Of a DNA stretch of 64,000 nucleotides, positions 13,531 to 25,866 are shown piece by piece. Position numbers and translations under genes: made by a program. Where the stretch lies: contig OY783223.1 of assembly GCA_963678705.1 (NCBI GenBank), positions 6,386,001-6,450,000 of the forward strand, given 5' to 3'. The stretch comes from Panorpa germanica. Taxonomy: Eukaryota; Arthropoda; Insecta; Mecoptera; Panorpidae. Under the pieces are notes generated by a model. The model was not told the DNA's origin and ran no database searches. It worked only from the letters and a program-made list of their open reading frames with translations. Position 1 is the first letter of the stretch, and every line of letters starts with the position of its first letter.

Positions 13531-14309
13531 TTCGCGCTGCCATACAAAATTCAGTACCAAACATTTAAGATTATAAACATATAGTTGGAACATTATAATA
13601 TAGGAATAAAAATTAGCTTAATTCATTAGATAACAGATGTCACAGCAAGCGTTAACAAAATATATTAACAATCTATGTAAATACTGTTATCAGCCGTCTG
13701 GATTTAAATATCCGTTACGCTGTTAGGAAGTTGCACCTATCTGACCATAACAGATAAAATATAAGTCTATATTTATTAATATTTTTCGAAAATAACGCAT
13801 AGTTTTTAATTCCATTTATCAGATTTTAGAGTCAATCAAAATATTATTATGTACCACTTTTCGCTTGATCGCCATTCTGAAACGTTGTAATTAATATCTG
13901 TTTTGTACATGCACATACTCATTAAAATATAAAAAAAACAACTTTGTTTATGGAAATAAAACTCTATTTACATCCCATATCATATTCTACATATCGTATT
14001 ACATACAAATAATATAAAAACGTATGAATGCTTCATTATTTGTTCCTATTTTCTAGCAAAATATTCAGCAATTGATATTACTTTTTTGGTTACGATCACG
14101 GATTGCATTGGTTCACACTTTTCCGAATTTTATTCTTTATTTATTGGGTGTATAAATCGATTCTTACACATTGTTAAGAAATGCAACGTCTATAACTTTC
14201 TTGACGCTCATGTTGTTTATTTATTTCGATCTTGATCTCTATCTTCTTATCACTATCAGCACTACTCCCACTATTCTTTCTTTTTTTAATATTTAATCAG
14301 AGATATAAT

Positions 14310-15080
14310 AATTTAACTGGAGCACATTAAGTTTGAGTGTAAGGAAAAAGTAGCGAGCGGAAGGAATATTGGCCAGCTATTAAAGGGAGGCAGTGAAGGA
14401 AAGAGGTGGATGGCGGAAATAGTAAAAAGGAAAGGAAAAACAGGACAATAAATAAGCTGGTGGCTGAGTTGCACAAGGAACAGGAAGAGAAAGGAAGTAC
14501 TAAAAGAGGCAGTGAAGGGAAGCAGAAAACAGTTAAACTTCAGTCCAGAAAAATAGAGGATTTTCGGAAAGGAGATAAGGACAAGAGGTAGATGACGGAG
14601 ATAGAGACAATAATAACATAGTAAAGGAAGAGAGTCAAGAAGGAAAGAGTAAAGTAAGAGAGTCAAGAGGAAATAGTAAAGACAGAGCGTCTAGGCCTGT
14701 GATAGACATAAGTGGAGAAGTGAAAACGAAGAGAGAAGGCAGGAAGGATAGTAAAAAGATAATAAAGGGTCTGTCGAGAGGAGACAAGGAAGGCAAGAGG
14801 TGGTAGATGAAAATACAGGCTATAAGAAAGGAGAAGCAGGAAACGGTTTGCCGAGAGGAGACAAAGAAGACAAGAGGTGAGGAAACGGTGAGAAGGAAGA
14901 AGGACTAGGGAAAATGAAGGAAGAGGGTCAAGAGAAGAAGAAGCAGAAAGTACTTTTGGAAATAAAAAGGTCTAGAATAGTTTAAATTTAATTTTAAGTT
15001 GAAGTTCTATGAAATGTGTTAAGAATGTAGATTGTAAAGCTGAAAGGAGCCGAAACAATTAATAATAATAATAATAATAA
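14310..15080 (+). mobile_element. Probable LINE 3' untranslated tail ending in (AAT)n
   Basis: A long purine-rich tract (many AGGA and GAAG words) is followed by about 120 bases ending GGAGCCGAAACAATT and then an (AAT)n run. The same 3' block with an AT-rich tail occurs at 49615-49790. A purine-rich 3' region with a simple-repeat tail is typical of Jockey-type LINEs. No reverse-transcriptase reading frame remains. The open frames at 14313-14666 and 14406-14591 are low-complexity products of the purine bias. Confidence 0.55.
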
Positions 15081-15367
15081 TTTAAGACAAAATTTCTACT
15101 GTTTAAAACAAATCTCTACATTCTACAATTCACAAAATATAAATTTGGCTAAAATAGTTTAACTTAAGATTTATTAATTTTTAACGCGTATCTTCTGCAC
15201 AACGATACTTACTTTAGGGGCACCACTTTAAAAATAAAAGACTCGTCAAAAAACGTGTCTAGTTGAAAAGCATAGTAAATACACTGAGGCCAAATGTGAA
15301 CCTCTGAAACTACCAGGTAAATAAAAAAGATCGAAAACCAGTTTTTAAGTTTTACAGAAAATGAAAA

Positions 15368-16006
15368 AATGGGCTTTGTCCTCATTTTTTAGTGGTCGAT
15401 TTTTCAATTGTTGATTGAAATTGATGTTAATAAATGTGTATTGGCGTGTCTATTTTATTAAATATCTAAATGTTGACGGAGATATAGCAATTAAAAATTT
15501 GAATTGTAGTTTTAGCGCTAGAAATGGTCGGCCATATTTGTATGACGTGGAATGCATTTTAACGTCAGTTATTTGTTGAGTAGGTCAGTGCTGTGGTAAT
15601 GTTTTGTAGCTGTTGCAAGTCGAAATAATCAAGTCAAGTCAAAGAATAATAAGTTTTTATTTTATTTAACCTTGTTACGGCAGATATAATATTGAAATGT
15701 TATTGTTCCTTGAAATAGCTAAAAATGTTATTTGATATTTTGATCTATAAATACATATAGCAGAGATTTATGAGCTGTAAGGTTGGTAACCTTACACAAG
15801 GATTTTGATGTCACATGCATTTGGAATGTGTACAACATTGAATCCCTTTAATAATTAAAGAGACAAAATGACTTTTTTAATTGTTAATATCTCCTGAAAT
15901 ATAAGGAGTTATTAAAAAATAATTGAACATTTGAGGTTCTAGTAACCTTCTTTATCAATATATAGTACACTTTTGTAGAAATTAAGTAATAGGACACAAG
16001 CCCATT
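15368..16006 (-). mobile_element. MITE family GGGCTTGTGTCC, copy 2
   Basis: Full-length inverted copy. It begins AATGGGCTTTGTCC and ends AGGACACAAGCCCATT. It lies in the presumed long 5' intron of LDH-A. Confidence 0.85.
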
Positions 16007-16739
16007 CGTTCAGGATTAAAAATATTTCTTTGCTAATTCTTTAAAGGTGCTAGGATTAATATTTAGGTCTGCTGAATAATAAATAATAGATTTTTATTTA
16101 TCCTTGTTTATAATCTTTAAAAAAATCAAAACTTTTTGAATCTGCTCTTAAGGACTCCCTTATAATACTGACGCAACTGTGAGAGCGTTCACTTTCTTTT
16201 AAGCTAAGCGTTCACAGGTCGCTATTACTGTATTGAATTAATATTATTAGAATCGCTCAATCGCTATAGTTTTATTGGTATTTCAATGAATCATCGTAAT
16301 ACGCTGTCAGTTCCAAAGTGCCATGGCTTAATGTTTATCTCAGATAGCCGGCGGCTGTAACATCTCAGTTGTTATCTCCATAGACTCGTAATACGTAATT
16401 GAAAATTTTTGATTGTTAAAAAGGAACAGTTTTCAGAAAAACATGGTTTTTAAGGTTACAAGGTTACTGGTTATTGTCTTGATTCGTTCATGATTATGTC
16501 CAAACTTGTTCCTTAGCTACAACAAGGCTGCTACAAAATTTAAAGAAAGAGAAATCAAGAAAATTCGATTCACTTATTAACAATCACATATTTTTCATTT
16601 TTTCATTAAATAAATTATTCACAAATCATATATGCTACATTATGGTTTACAAACTTTTCAATATACAAAAATTTAACTAATTTAAAAGCAGAAAATTCTC
16701 ATTCAAATAAATTAATTATAAAATAACGATAATACTTAC

Positions 16740-16860
16740 AAATAAAATACTACTGGAGATAAAGAAATGACCAAAATGTCACTGACTTGACAGGAATCAC
16801 TCACTCTGGCATACGCGCACTCACACGGAGACACTCAAAATAAAAATGCGCGGATTTTCT
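16740..16860 (-). promoter_or_regulatory. Possible non-coding first exon and promoter of LDH-A
   Basis: Directly before the LDH-A ATG the minus strand reads AAATTTCAG/ATTTCAAG, a good splice acceptor. A strong donor (GTAAGTATT) lies at 16731-16739, and a TCAGTG initiator-like word lies near 16780. Together they would give a first exon near 16740-16860 and an intron of about 4.1 kb. I see no TATA box. The upper limit of this feature is a guess. Confidence 0.35.
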
Positions 16861-17464
16861 GTGTGGTGTGTGTGGTATACACAATATACGACTGGACGTT
16901 TTTTTGAAGGTGACCTTGGTTTCGTTTTCTATAGCTCGGAAATGGGATGGTGAATGTTCAGCAGTCGGCAGGGTGTGTGTTGGGAAAGACCAGCGGCTCT
17001 CAACGTATTTCAAAATCATAAGAATAATAAAAAAAACAGTTTCATTAAAATCTATAAATTTGAGAATACTTTTAATCCTCCTTGTGAACTGGGTCTTTGA
17101 GGGAACAGTTGAGCTTTTACAGTTTTCGAAGATTTAAAGAAATCTGAAAATATTCTGGATTACTTCTTGAAGTGTCTACTAGATGGTCCAGAAATTGCCA
17201 AAGTCCAAAGTTTAAAACCGTTGTTAATAAAAATTCACAAATAGTGAAAAACGCGTAAAAAACGGAATATTGTTTATAACTTTATAACAAACAAATATTA
17301 AGAAAAACGGTTGTAGACTTTTTTATTTTAAATTATAAGCTTATGAAAGAATGTAGTGTCTTTGGCGTGTGCTCCAAAAAGTTGAATTATTTGTGCACCT
17401 GAAAGTGGGGAATATTTTACGGATTCAGGCATGTCATAATAAACGGAACGGTGATTATTCGGCA

Positions 17465-17522
17465 CAAATATAATATATATATATATATAATATTCGGCAA
17501 TATATATATATATATATATAAT
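17465..17522. repeat. TA microsatellite
   Basis: Two (TA)n runs separated by a short TATTCGGCAA interruption. The open frame at 17417-17617 is made mostly of this repeat. Confidence 0.85.
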
Positions 17523-18266
17523 CTAATAAATACTATTAAATTACATAAAACATTTATTTTAACATTGAAAAAATTGTAAACCAACGAGAAAAGCAAAAAA
17601 AGTGCATTTACTAACATTGGAAAATACTAACGTCGTGTGTACACTGACCCTTTTAGGGCTGCTGGAACCTTAAGTCGTAACCACTACCTAGAATTTTGAA
17701 AGGGCATAGGTGAAGCGCGCTGTACACTCATGAGAGAGATATAGGAGTCTGAAATTTCAACTGTTCACGCAGGGTTAAAAATAAAGAATCTTATTTTTTG
17801 TTCCCATTTGCTCCTCTTGCGTTACGTTTCAAGCAACTGCCGCAGACGCTGGTTAAGAACCACTGTAATAGACTACACATGACGCATGCGTCACTGTTTC
17901 TGATAGAATAACGTAAAACGTTTTAGATGTATACGAGGAAATATTCGGAATATCATTAGTTGAAAAGGGAAAGCGATATACGAATAACTATACTTGAACT
18001 TGAGATAGATATAGACTTACACTTTCCTTGAATTTATCTTTACTGCTACAAGGTGTTTCACAATCAAATGTTTTTGTACAATTTATCAGAAACGTATGTT
18101 TTACAAGATATGTAAAAGCCATAATTTAATGTCATTTTCCACCTTCATTTTACGACCTTTTTAGATCGATGAAATCTATTATCTGTCTTTAATATTCGGT
18201 TTCGATTTTACTTTCATTTTATGTATAATACTTTAGAGGCTGGGGCGTTAATGCAATCTGATTCGA

Positions 18267-18877
18267 TTTAAAAGTGTACTATATATTGATAAAGTGGGTT
18301 ACTAGAACATCAAATGCTCCATTATTTTTTAATAACTCCTTATATGTTAGGAGATATTAACAATTAAAAAAGTCATTTTGTCTCTTTAATTATTAAAGGG
18401 ATTCAACGTTGTACACATTTCAAATGCATGTGACATCACAATCCTTGTGTAAGGTTACCAACCTTACAGCTCATAAATCTCTGCTATATGTATTTATATA
18501 TCAAAAAAATCAAATCTTATTTACAGCTATTTCAAGGAACAATCAAATTTCAATATTATGCCTGCCTTAACAGAGTTAAATAAAATAAAAACTTATTATT
18601 CTTTGATTTCACTTGATTATTTGACTACCAACAGCTACAAAACATTACTACAGCACTGACCTACTCAACAAATAACTGACGTTAAAATACATTTCACGTC
18701 ATACAAATATGACCGACCATTTCTAGCGCTAAAACTACAATTCACATTTTTAATTGCTATATCTCCGTCAACATTTAGATATTTAATAAAATAGACACGC
18801 CAATACACATTTATTAACATTAATTTCTATCAAAAATTGAAAAATCCACCACTAGAAAATGAGGACACAAGCCCATT
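18267..18877 (+). mobile_element. MITE family GGGCTTGTGTCC, copy 3 (left end lost)
   Basis: It aligns with the family from AAAAGTGTACTATATATTGA to the right end GAGGACACAAGCCCATT. The left terminal repeat is missing. Confidence 0.82.
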
Positions 18878-19602
18878 GTGGCTAGAAAATTTTCATTATT
18901 AAAACTGACCCTCAAAAAGTTCACCTCGCTCTGCAAACTTTCAAGACAACTGATTGTGAGCGATCGGTCGATCGGTTTATTTATACATTAACTATACGAT
19001 TTCTCAAATCTGATTGCAATGAAAAATCGTACAGAATGATTTTCTTCCATCTACATTCAGATTTTAGTATTTTCGATGCACATTCGATAAACGACAGACC
19101 TGATCACTTAAATAAGATTTAAAATATTCAAATAATGAAAACGATATTATAGTTTGTTAGATTTATAGGAAAATTCTGCAATGAACTATGCACTCAGACT
19201 TAATTTCTTTTTTACATCATGTAAAATAGTGGTTGTAAAATTCAGTTTTAAATATTGAAAATGAGTGTTTAATCATTTTTTTTGTTTATCTTGAAAACTA
19301 CAACTTACACAAAAATTTTGTAAAGAGCTTTTTTGTAGGTAATAATATTATGTACAACTTTTATTAATAACTTTTTGTTGTGACTTTTACAATAAGAAAG
19401 TTATAAGCAAAAATAAATTATAAATTAGGTGGTGTATTGAACAAACTGTACTACTGAATTTCTTTTGCAGTATGTGTATAATGCGTTTTTCTAAATTTAG
19501 TTTTTCAATACATTAAATAAATTTAAAAGTAAAAATTACTTAGCACAAGTTTTTATTTCTGTTATATGGGTTACAAGTATATAGAGTCCTGCTGATGCTG
19601 AT
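18878..19602. other. Spacer between LDH-B and the LDH-A promoter region
   Basis: No gene is seen. It contains the inverted repeat copy at about 19310-19412 that matches 718-828. Confidence 0.45.
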
Positions 19603-22600
19603 TTATTTAGCCCGATCAGATGTATCTTTATTGTCGTCCTTTTCGTCAGATGGCGAATCTGGATAGGGTAGTATCATTGACGCTATTTCGTGAAAATAAA
19701 CAGCTGATGTTTGAAGAGTATCTCTTTCCCATTCTCCCAAAGGTTGCTTTGCTATCTGCTGCACGCCGTGTGCCCCAATTATACAAGGCAAGGACATAAA
19801 GACGTCCTTGTTGATGGCATGGCGACAACCCTGAAATTATTGTAAGAATCATCTGCTTATCTATGTTTGTTTTATGGGGTTTTCTCAGTGCCGCATTAAG
19901 CCAGCCCCGTCGGGGACTCTACCAAAAATATTATTGTAATTTCATTATATTTGTAGCTGTCTTGCCACAGCGAGTGCTTGTGCATTACTTTTTCAATTCA
20001 TAATTCTCTGGACCTGGTGGTATTTTCGTAATGTATTTTATGAAAAATAATACAGTTTTTACTTTGGTTTAAACTTTTTTTTAAATAACACAAATGTAAT
20101 AATAAATTTTAAAAATATCTCACGCGCCTGTGCTGCTCTAATGCTAGATCAGAAGAAAAATATTTAAACAAAATTTTACAAGGTGAACATTTTCTGTTTT
20201 ACTCGCGGGGCCCGTAGCATTTGCTACTTCTGCTGTAAGGCTAATGCGGCTCTGGGTTTTATCTGTGGACGTACTTTGATGTATGTACTTAAAGTAAAGC
20301 ATTCTTGTGTGTTGTGTAGCACTGCTTTAGCTACTTGTGCTAAAATGACGCCTGGTGCCCAACACGAGGGCTTGTTGTTCTTGATGCACCGAATTTGTTG
20401 CTCTCTGCGAAAGAAAATAAATTTAAAATTGTCAGTAGGATATATGGTAACTATTGAAAGTAGGATGTATTGGAGTTGTTTCGCATTAGCATACTGATCA
20501 TGGAACAAACTTCTACTTTATTGTTCATCAATAATAACAGAAAATAAAGGCGATTATGATTAGTTCAAGAGAACCTTGCAGATTTACGGGTTTGTCTAAG
20601 TAAATTACAAATTTTATTCGATTTATTATTTTTAATCGATTACGTGTTTTCTTACAATATTCGAAATTTTAAATTTGTCTAATAAGTTAATTTCTTAAAA
20701 GAAGAATTACATTTTCTTTATTTTATTTGATGTAATTACTTTCCTTATGCTCTAAAATAAAGAACTGCTTAATTACATTTTAAATAACTAGGCACATTTC
20801 GCTATTACGCGACCTTTTTTAATTTCATGGACATTTTCTTCTAAACAATTTTGTTGGCCTTTCTGAAAATTTTTGATGCAGTTATGTTCGTTATGATTTA
20901 AAATAAAAAACTGCATCATTACATTTTAAATAACTAGACACGTCTGGCTTTTATGCGACCTTTTTTAAATTCATGGACTACTTTTTCTAAAATATTTTTT
21001 TTGGATTTTTGGAAAATTTTTGATGCAGTTATGTTCGTTATGATTTAAAATAAAAAACTGCTTCATTTATTACATTTTAAATTACTAGACACGTCTGGCT
21101 TTTATGTGACTTTTTTTAAATTCATGGACATTTTTTTCTTAAATTTTTTTTTTGTTTTCTTGAAATTTTTTGATGCAGTTATGTTCGTTATGATTTAAAA
21201 TAAAAAACTGCATCATTACATTTTAAATAACTAGACACGTCTGGCTTTTATGCGACCTTTTTTAATTTCATGGACTATTTTTTCTAAAATATTTTTTTTT
21301 GTTTTTTTGAAATTTTTTAATGCAGTTATGTTCGTTATGATTTAAAATAAAAAACTGCATCATTACATTTTAAATAACTAGACACGTCTGGCTTTTATGC
21401 GACCTTTTTTAAATTCATGGACTATTTTTTCTAAAATATTTTTTTTTGTTTTTTTGAAATTTTTTAATGCAGTTATGTTCGTTATGATTTAAAATAAAAA
21501 ACTGCATCATTACATTTTAAATAACTAGACACGTCTGGCTTTTATGCGACCTTTTTTAAATTCATGGACTATTTTTTCTAAAATATTTTTTTTTGTTTTT
21601 TTGAAATTTTTTGATGCAGTTATGTTCGTTATGATTTAAAATAAAAAACTGCATCATTACATTTTAAATAACTAGACACGTCTGGCTTTTATGCGACCTT
21701 TTTTAAATTCATGGACTATTTTTTCTAAAATATTTTTTTTTGTTTTTTTTGAAATTTTTTAATGCAGTTATGTTCGTTATGATTTAAAATAAAAAACTGC
21801 ATCATTACATTTTAAATAACTAGACACGTCTGGCTTTTATGCAACCTTTTTTAAATTCATGGACTATTTTTTCTAAAATATTTTTTTTTGTTTTTTTGAA
21901 ATTTTTTAATGCAGTTATGTTCGTTATGATTTAAAATAAAAAACTGCATCATTACATTTTAAATGACTAGACACGTCTGGCTTTTATGCGACTTTTTTTA
22001 AATTCATGGACTATTTTTTCTAAAATATTTTTTTTTGTTTTTTTGAAATTTTTTAATGCAGTTATGTTCGTTATGATTTAAAATAAAAAACTGCATCATT
22101 ACATTTTAAATAACTAGACACGTCTGGCTTTTATGCGACTTTTTTTAAATTCATGGACGTTTTTTTCTAAAATTTTTTTTTGGATTTTTGGAAATTTTTT
22201 GATGCAGTTATGTTCGGTATGCTTTAAAATAAAAAACTGCTTCATTACATTTCAAATAACTAAACGTGTCTGCCTTTTATGCGACTTTTTAAGATTCATA
22301 TTTCTGAATTTTCTTTTTATTTTTTAGGCCAGAAACGTCTAGTTATTTAAAATGTAATGATGCAGTTTTTTATTTTAAAGCATAACGAACATAACTGCAT
22401 CAAAAAAATTTAAAAAATCGAAAAAAAAATTTTTAGAAAAAAAAGTCCATGAATTTAAAAAAGGTCGCATAAAAGACAAATGTGTCTAGGTATTTAAAAT
22501 GTAATGAAGCAGTTTTTTATTTTAAAGCATAACGAACATAACTGCATCAAAAAAATTTAAAAAATCGAAAAAAAAATTTTTAGAAAAAAAAGTCCATGAA

Positions 22601-25570
22601 TTTAAAAAAGGTCGCATAAAAGACAAATGTGTCTAGGTATTTAAAATGTAATGAAGCAGTTTTTTATTTTAAAGCATAACGAACATAACTGCATCAAAAA
22701 AATTTAAAAAATCGAAAAAAAAATTTTTAGAAAAAAAAGTCCATGAATTTAAAAAAGGTCGCATAAAAGACAAATGTGTCTAGGTATTTAAAATGTAATG
22801 AAGCAGTTTTTTATTTTAAAGCATAACGAACATAACTGCATCAAAAAATTTAAAAAAATCGAAAAAAAAATTTTTAGAAAAAAAAGTCCATGAATTTAAA
22901 AAAGGTCGCATAAAAGACAAATGTGCCTAGGTATTTAAAATGTAATGAAGCAGTTTTTTATTTTAAAGCATAACGAACATAACTGCATCAAAAAAATTTA
23001 AAAAATCGAAAAAAAAATGTTTAGAGAAAAAGTCCATGAATTTAAAAAAGGTCGCATAAAAGACAAATGTGCCTAGGTATTTAAAATGTAATGAAGCAGT
23101 TCTTTATTTTAAAGCATAACGAACATAACTGCATCAAAAAAATTTAAAAAATCCAAAAAAAATGTTTAGAAAAAAAGTCCATGAATTTAAAAAAGGTCGC
23201 ATAAAAGACAAATGTGCCTAGGTGTTTAAAATGTAATGAAGCAGTTCTTTATTTTAAAGCATAACGAACATAACTGCATCAAAAAAATTTAAAAAATCGA
23301 AAAAAAAAATGTTTAGAAAAAAAGTCCATGAATTTAAAAAAGGTCGCATAAAAGACAAATGTGCCTAGGTATTTAAAATGTAATGAAGCAGTTTTTTATT
23401 TTAAAGCATAACGAACATAACTGCATCAAAAAAAATTTAAAAATCTAAAAAAGCATTTTTAGAAAAAAAGTCCATGAATTTAAAAAAGGTCGCATAAAAA
23501 CCAGATGTGCCTAGGTATTTAAAATGTAATGATGCAGTTTTCTATTTTAAAGCATAACGAACATAACTGCATCAATATGTTTCAATGAATCTAAAAAAGG
23601 TCGCATGTAATGAAGCAGTTCTTTATTTTAAAGCATAACGAATGTAAACGAAGTGATTTTTTTTAAAGAAGCTCATGAATAAAAAAAAGTTTGTGAAAGT
23701 GGCGGAAAACCGTAGATATTGTAATTTTAACTAAATAATTCATCTACTTAACGTGCAGCGGATATAGATCAATTAAAAAAATACACACATTCGAAATATG
23801 AATTATTTATAATAAACAAATTGTGCAAGACTTCATATTTTAAGACTTTAACTCACACACGTTGTATTGAAACGGGGCGAACATCTATTAAATATAAAAG
23901 GTTACATATATTAAGTATAGTCTCCGTAGAAAATATATGAAGTATATCCTATATGAAAAGCACTAAACGCTTGTAGTTAGTATCCGACAATACGACTTTA
24001 AATTTATAAAGTAATTAATATTATTAGTTACATATTCGCTGCATGGTTTCCCATTTCCAGCCAAACTTCTGGGTCATCCTCGAAGCCAGCCTGTGGATTT
24101 ATATCCTGGATCCTAACTCCTCCAGCTGAGACTCCAGCCCACAGGGGCACTAGAATATAAGGAATATTAACACCTTGCTAAGAGTATGAACAATTTTATA
24201 AAGAACTAGGTACACAACTACTAGAAACAAAAAACACGCGAGTATTCAAATACAACGTTTTGTCAAAATTTCAAGTCAATCGACCGACTACTTTTCGAGT
24301 TTTGCGAACTTACCACTGTTGGGCCCTGTTTCCCCGATAAACATGGCCCTGCAACTGCTGGTGGCGATGCCAACATATTTACCGACGAGAAATTTCAGCC
24401 GTGCAGACGATACACTGGTTCCCAATCCGACGACTCTATGTGAAGCGAATTTATCGTTCACGCATCTCGCTAGTCTGAAGATCACATAAGTCATAACGTC
24501 ATCTGAAATATAGGAATCATTTTTGTTTTTAAATATTTTATCCAGGACTCAAACCAAAATTCCTACTTACAAGGAAACGCTCCATTGATGATAACAGAAT
24601 TAGGACTCCTAAACACTAAATGCGGGATAACATCCTTAAGAATGGTGATGTTTTTGTTGATACTAGCCCTAGATAATTCTTCATCTTCGCTGAGGTTGCT
24701 GTAGTCGGAAGTGACGATGATAACTTTTGACCCTGCTGTGTCACAAACCTGACACGAAGCAAATATCTTCGCGTTATTTAAATAAACATTTGCAGTCTGG
24801 AGGTCCATTATCTCTGCTGATGCTTTCATCTCATCGGTGTCGAAGATAATAATCTCATTAGTTATATTCTGTTATAAAATATGGTAATGAAAATATTACT
24901 TTAAAATAAAGATATACTCTGCCTGATTTGATGCAACACATTGTACACATGTTACTTTGTACGTATGCAATTCAGGCGCTAATTTTAAGTAATTTTTGAT
25001 ATAATCTCACCTGAGCTAAAAGTGTTAAAACTACTGCCATGGCAGAAGCACCTGCTCCTAAAACTGTTACTTTATGACACAGTGGTTGAATTGGGTCAGC
25101 TATCTTAGCTAGCAAAATTTCGGGAGTTGATACATGTGCCATTTTCTGAAATGTTAAAATTTGCGTTCATGTTAACACATTGTCATTAAATTTTTTGTTC
25201 AAACTTACGTTACTATTACTTTCAAAATCGAAAATTTGGCAATACGTACCTTAGGAATGGGGTACCTGGTATTATCCTCATTCAGAACATTTTCATAATT
25301 CTCTTTCTGTCTAAAATAAGCGCAAGGATTTTTCGTTATATTCAAATTGCACGGCCCATTATTTTTAATATTGGGTTTAAACAAAAAATTTCCATCCTTA
25401 TCAAAAAGATCGAATGTTACAAAAGAATTGTTTTGCAATAAATCTGAACATACGACACGCGAGCAGCAGGGTTGGCCGTCCCCTCTGGTTCTGGTATTTG
25501 CTAGATTGGCGTTTGATGAACACGAAGAGCACGAATTTACATCCCCCTGGTTTGCTTTTTTGTTCGACAT
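19603..25570 (-). CDS. LDH-like pseudoenzyme with Cys-rich N-terminal extension (LDH-B)
   Basis: Seven exons: 25250-25570, 25011-25145, 24571-24868, 24314-24502, 24032-24149, 20275-20404 and 19603-19830. Borders are GT-AG, phases agree, total 1419 bases or 472 residues. Residues 1-107 are an extension not found in LDH, with cysteine clusters (CSSCSS, CC). The LDH fold follows: G137-A-G139-A-S-A142 replaces GxGxxG. The catalytic Asp is Ser283, the His is Thr310 (GETGPNS), while Arg286 remains. The C-terminal end keeps VFMSLPC and adds an acidic, Asp/Lys-rich tail. It is unlikely to convert lactate, and a structural, regulatory or ligand-binding role is only inference. Intron 5 (20405-24031) holds a large inverted satellite and intron 6 a hAT MITE. 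It lacks the intron at the AST/D position that LDH-A, -C and -D have. The second exon contains an in-frame ATG at 25142 that could be an alternative start. Confidence 0.88.
19886..20254 (+). mobile_element. hAT-type MITE in LDH-B intron 6
   Basis: The ends CAGTGCCGCATTAAG and CTAATGCGGCTCTG are inverted repeats. The flanks GGTTTTCT (19878-19885) and GGTTTTAT (20255-20262) are a 7-of-8 target duplication. It aligns with the hAT MITE at 9423-9982 outside that copy's nested insertion. Confidence 0.82.
20700..23660. repeat. Inverted tandem satellite of about 147-bp units in LDH-B intron 5
   Basis: About ten or eleven units lie head to tail from about 20700 to 22330. About nine units in the opposite direction run from about 22331 to 23660. 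A unit is marked by GCAGTTATGTTCGTTATG, then AAAACTGCATCATTACATTT, TAACTAGACACGTCTGG, TGCGACC and TTCATGGAC. Within each unit TGATGCAGTT and AACTGCATCA form a small stem. Inner units of the left arm are nearly identical, pointing to recent homogenisation. The outermost units of both arms share AGGCACATTT where inner ones have AGACAC. The open frame at 22133-22327 is part of it. Transcribed as part of LDH-B pre-mRNA it could fold into a hairpin over 1 kb long. Confidence 0.93.
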
Positions 25571-25866
25571 TTTAATTTCCTTTTTAAATTTTTTTGTAAT
25601 TCATATTTTAATTTTCAATTTTTTAAATTAATACTTTTAAGCGCCATACTGTTTATTTTGAAAGTTGAATCATGGGTAACATGATAATACATGGCAAACG
25701 GAAGTGATGAGTCTATTTTTTGATTTAAATAAATTCTAATAGCGATGCACCTGCATAAGTTTTGATAATTTCAAAATACACATTAAAAAATAATTTAAAT
25801 ATAGGTATTACTTATTGTTTTTATTAAAAAAGAAATTATATTACACAAAAGTAACATTTATTTTTC

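Noticed and set aside
20700-23660. CRISPR-like regular repeats
   Set aside because: Units are about 147 bp, contiguous, without unique spacers, and in a eukaryotic intron; this is a satellite.
25347-25631. Plus-strand open frame
   Set aside because: Antisense of LDH-B exon 1, which has spliced partners in phase.
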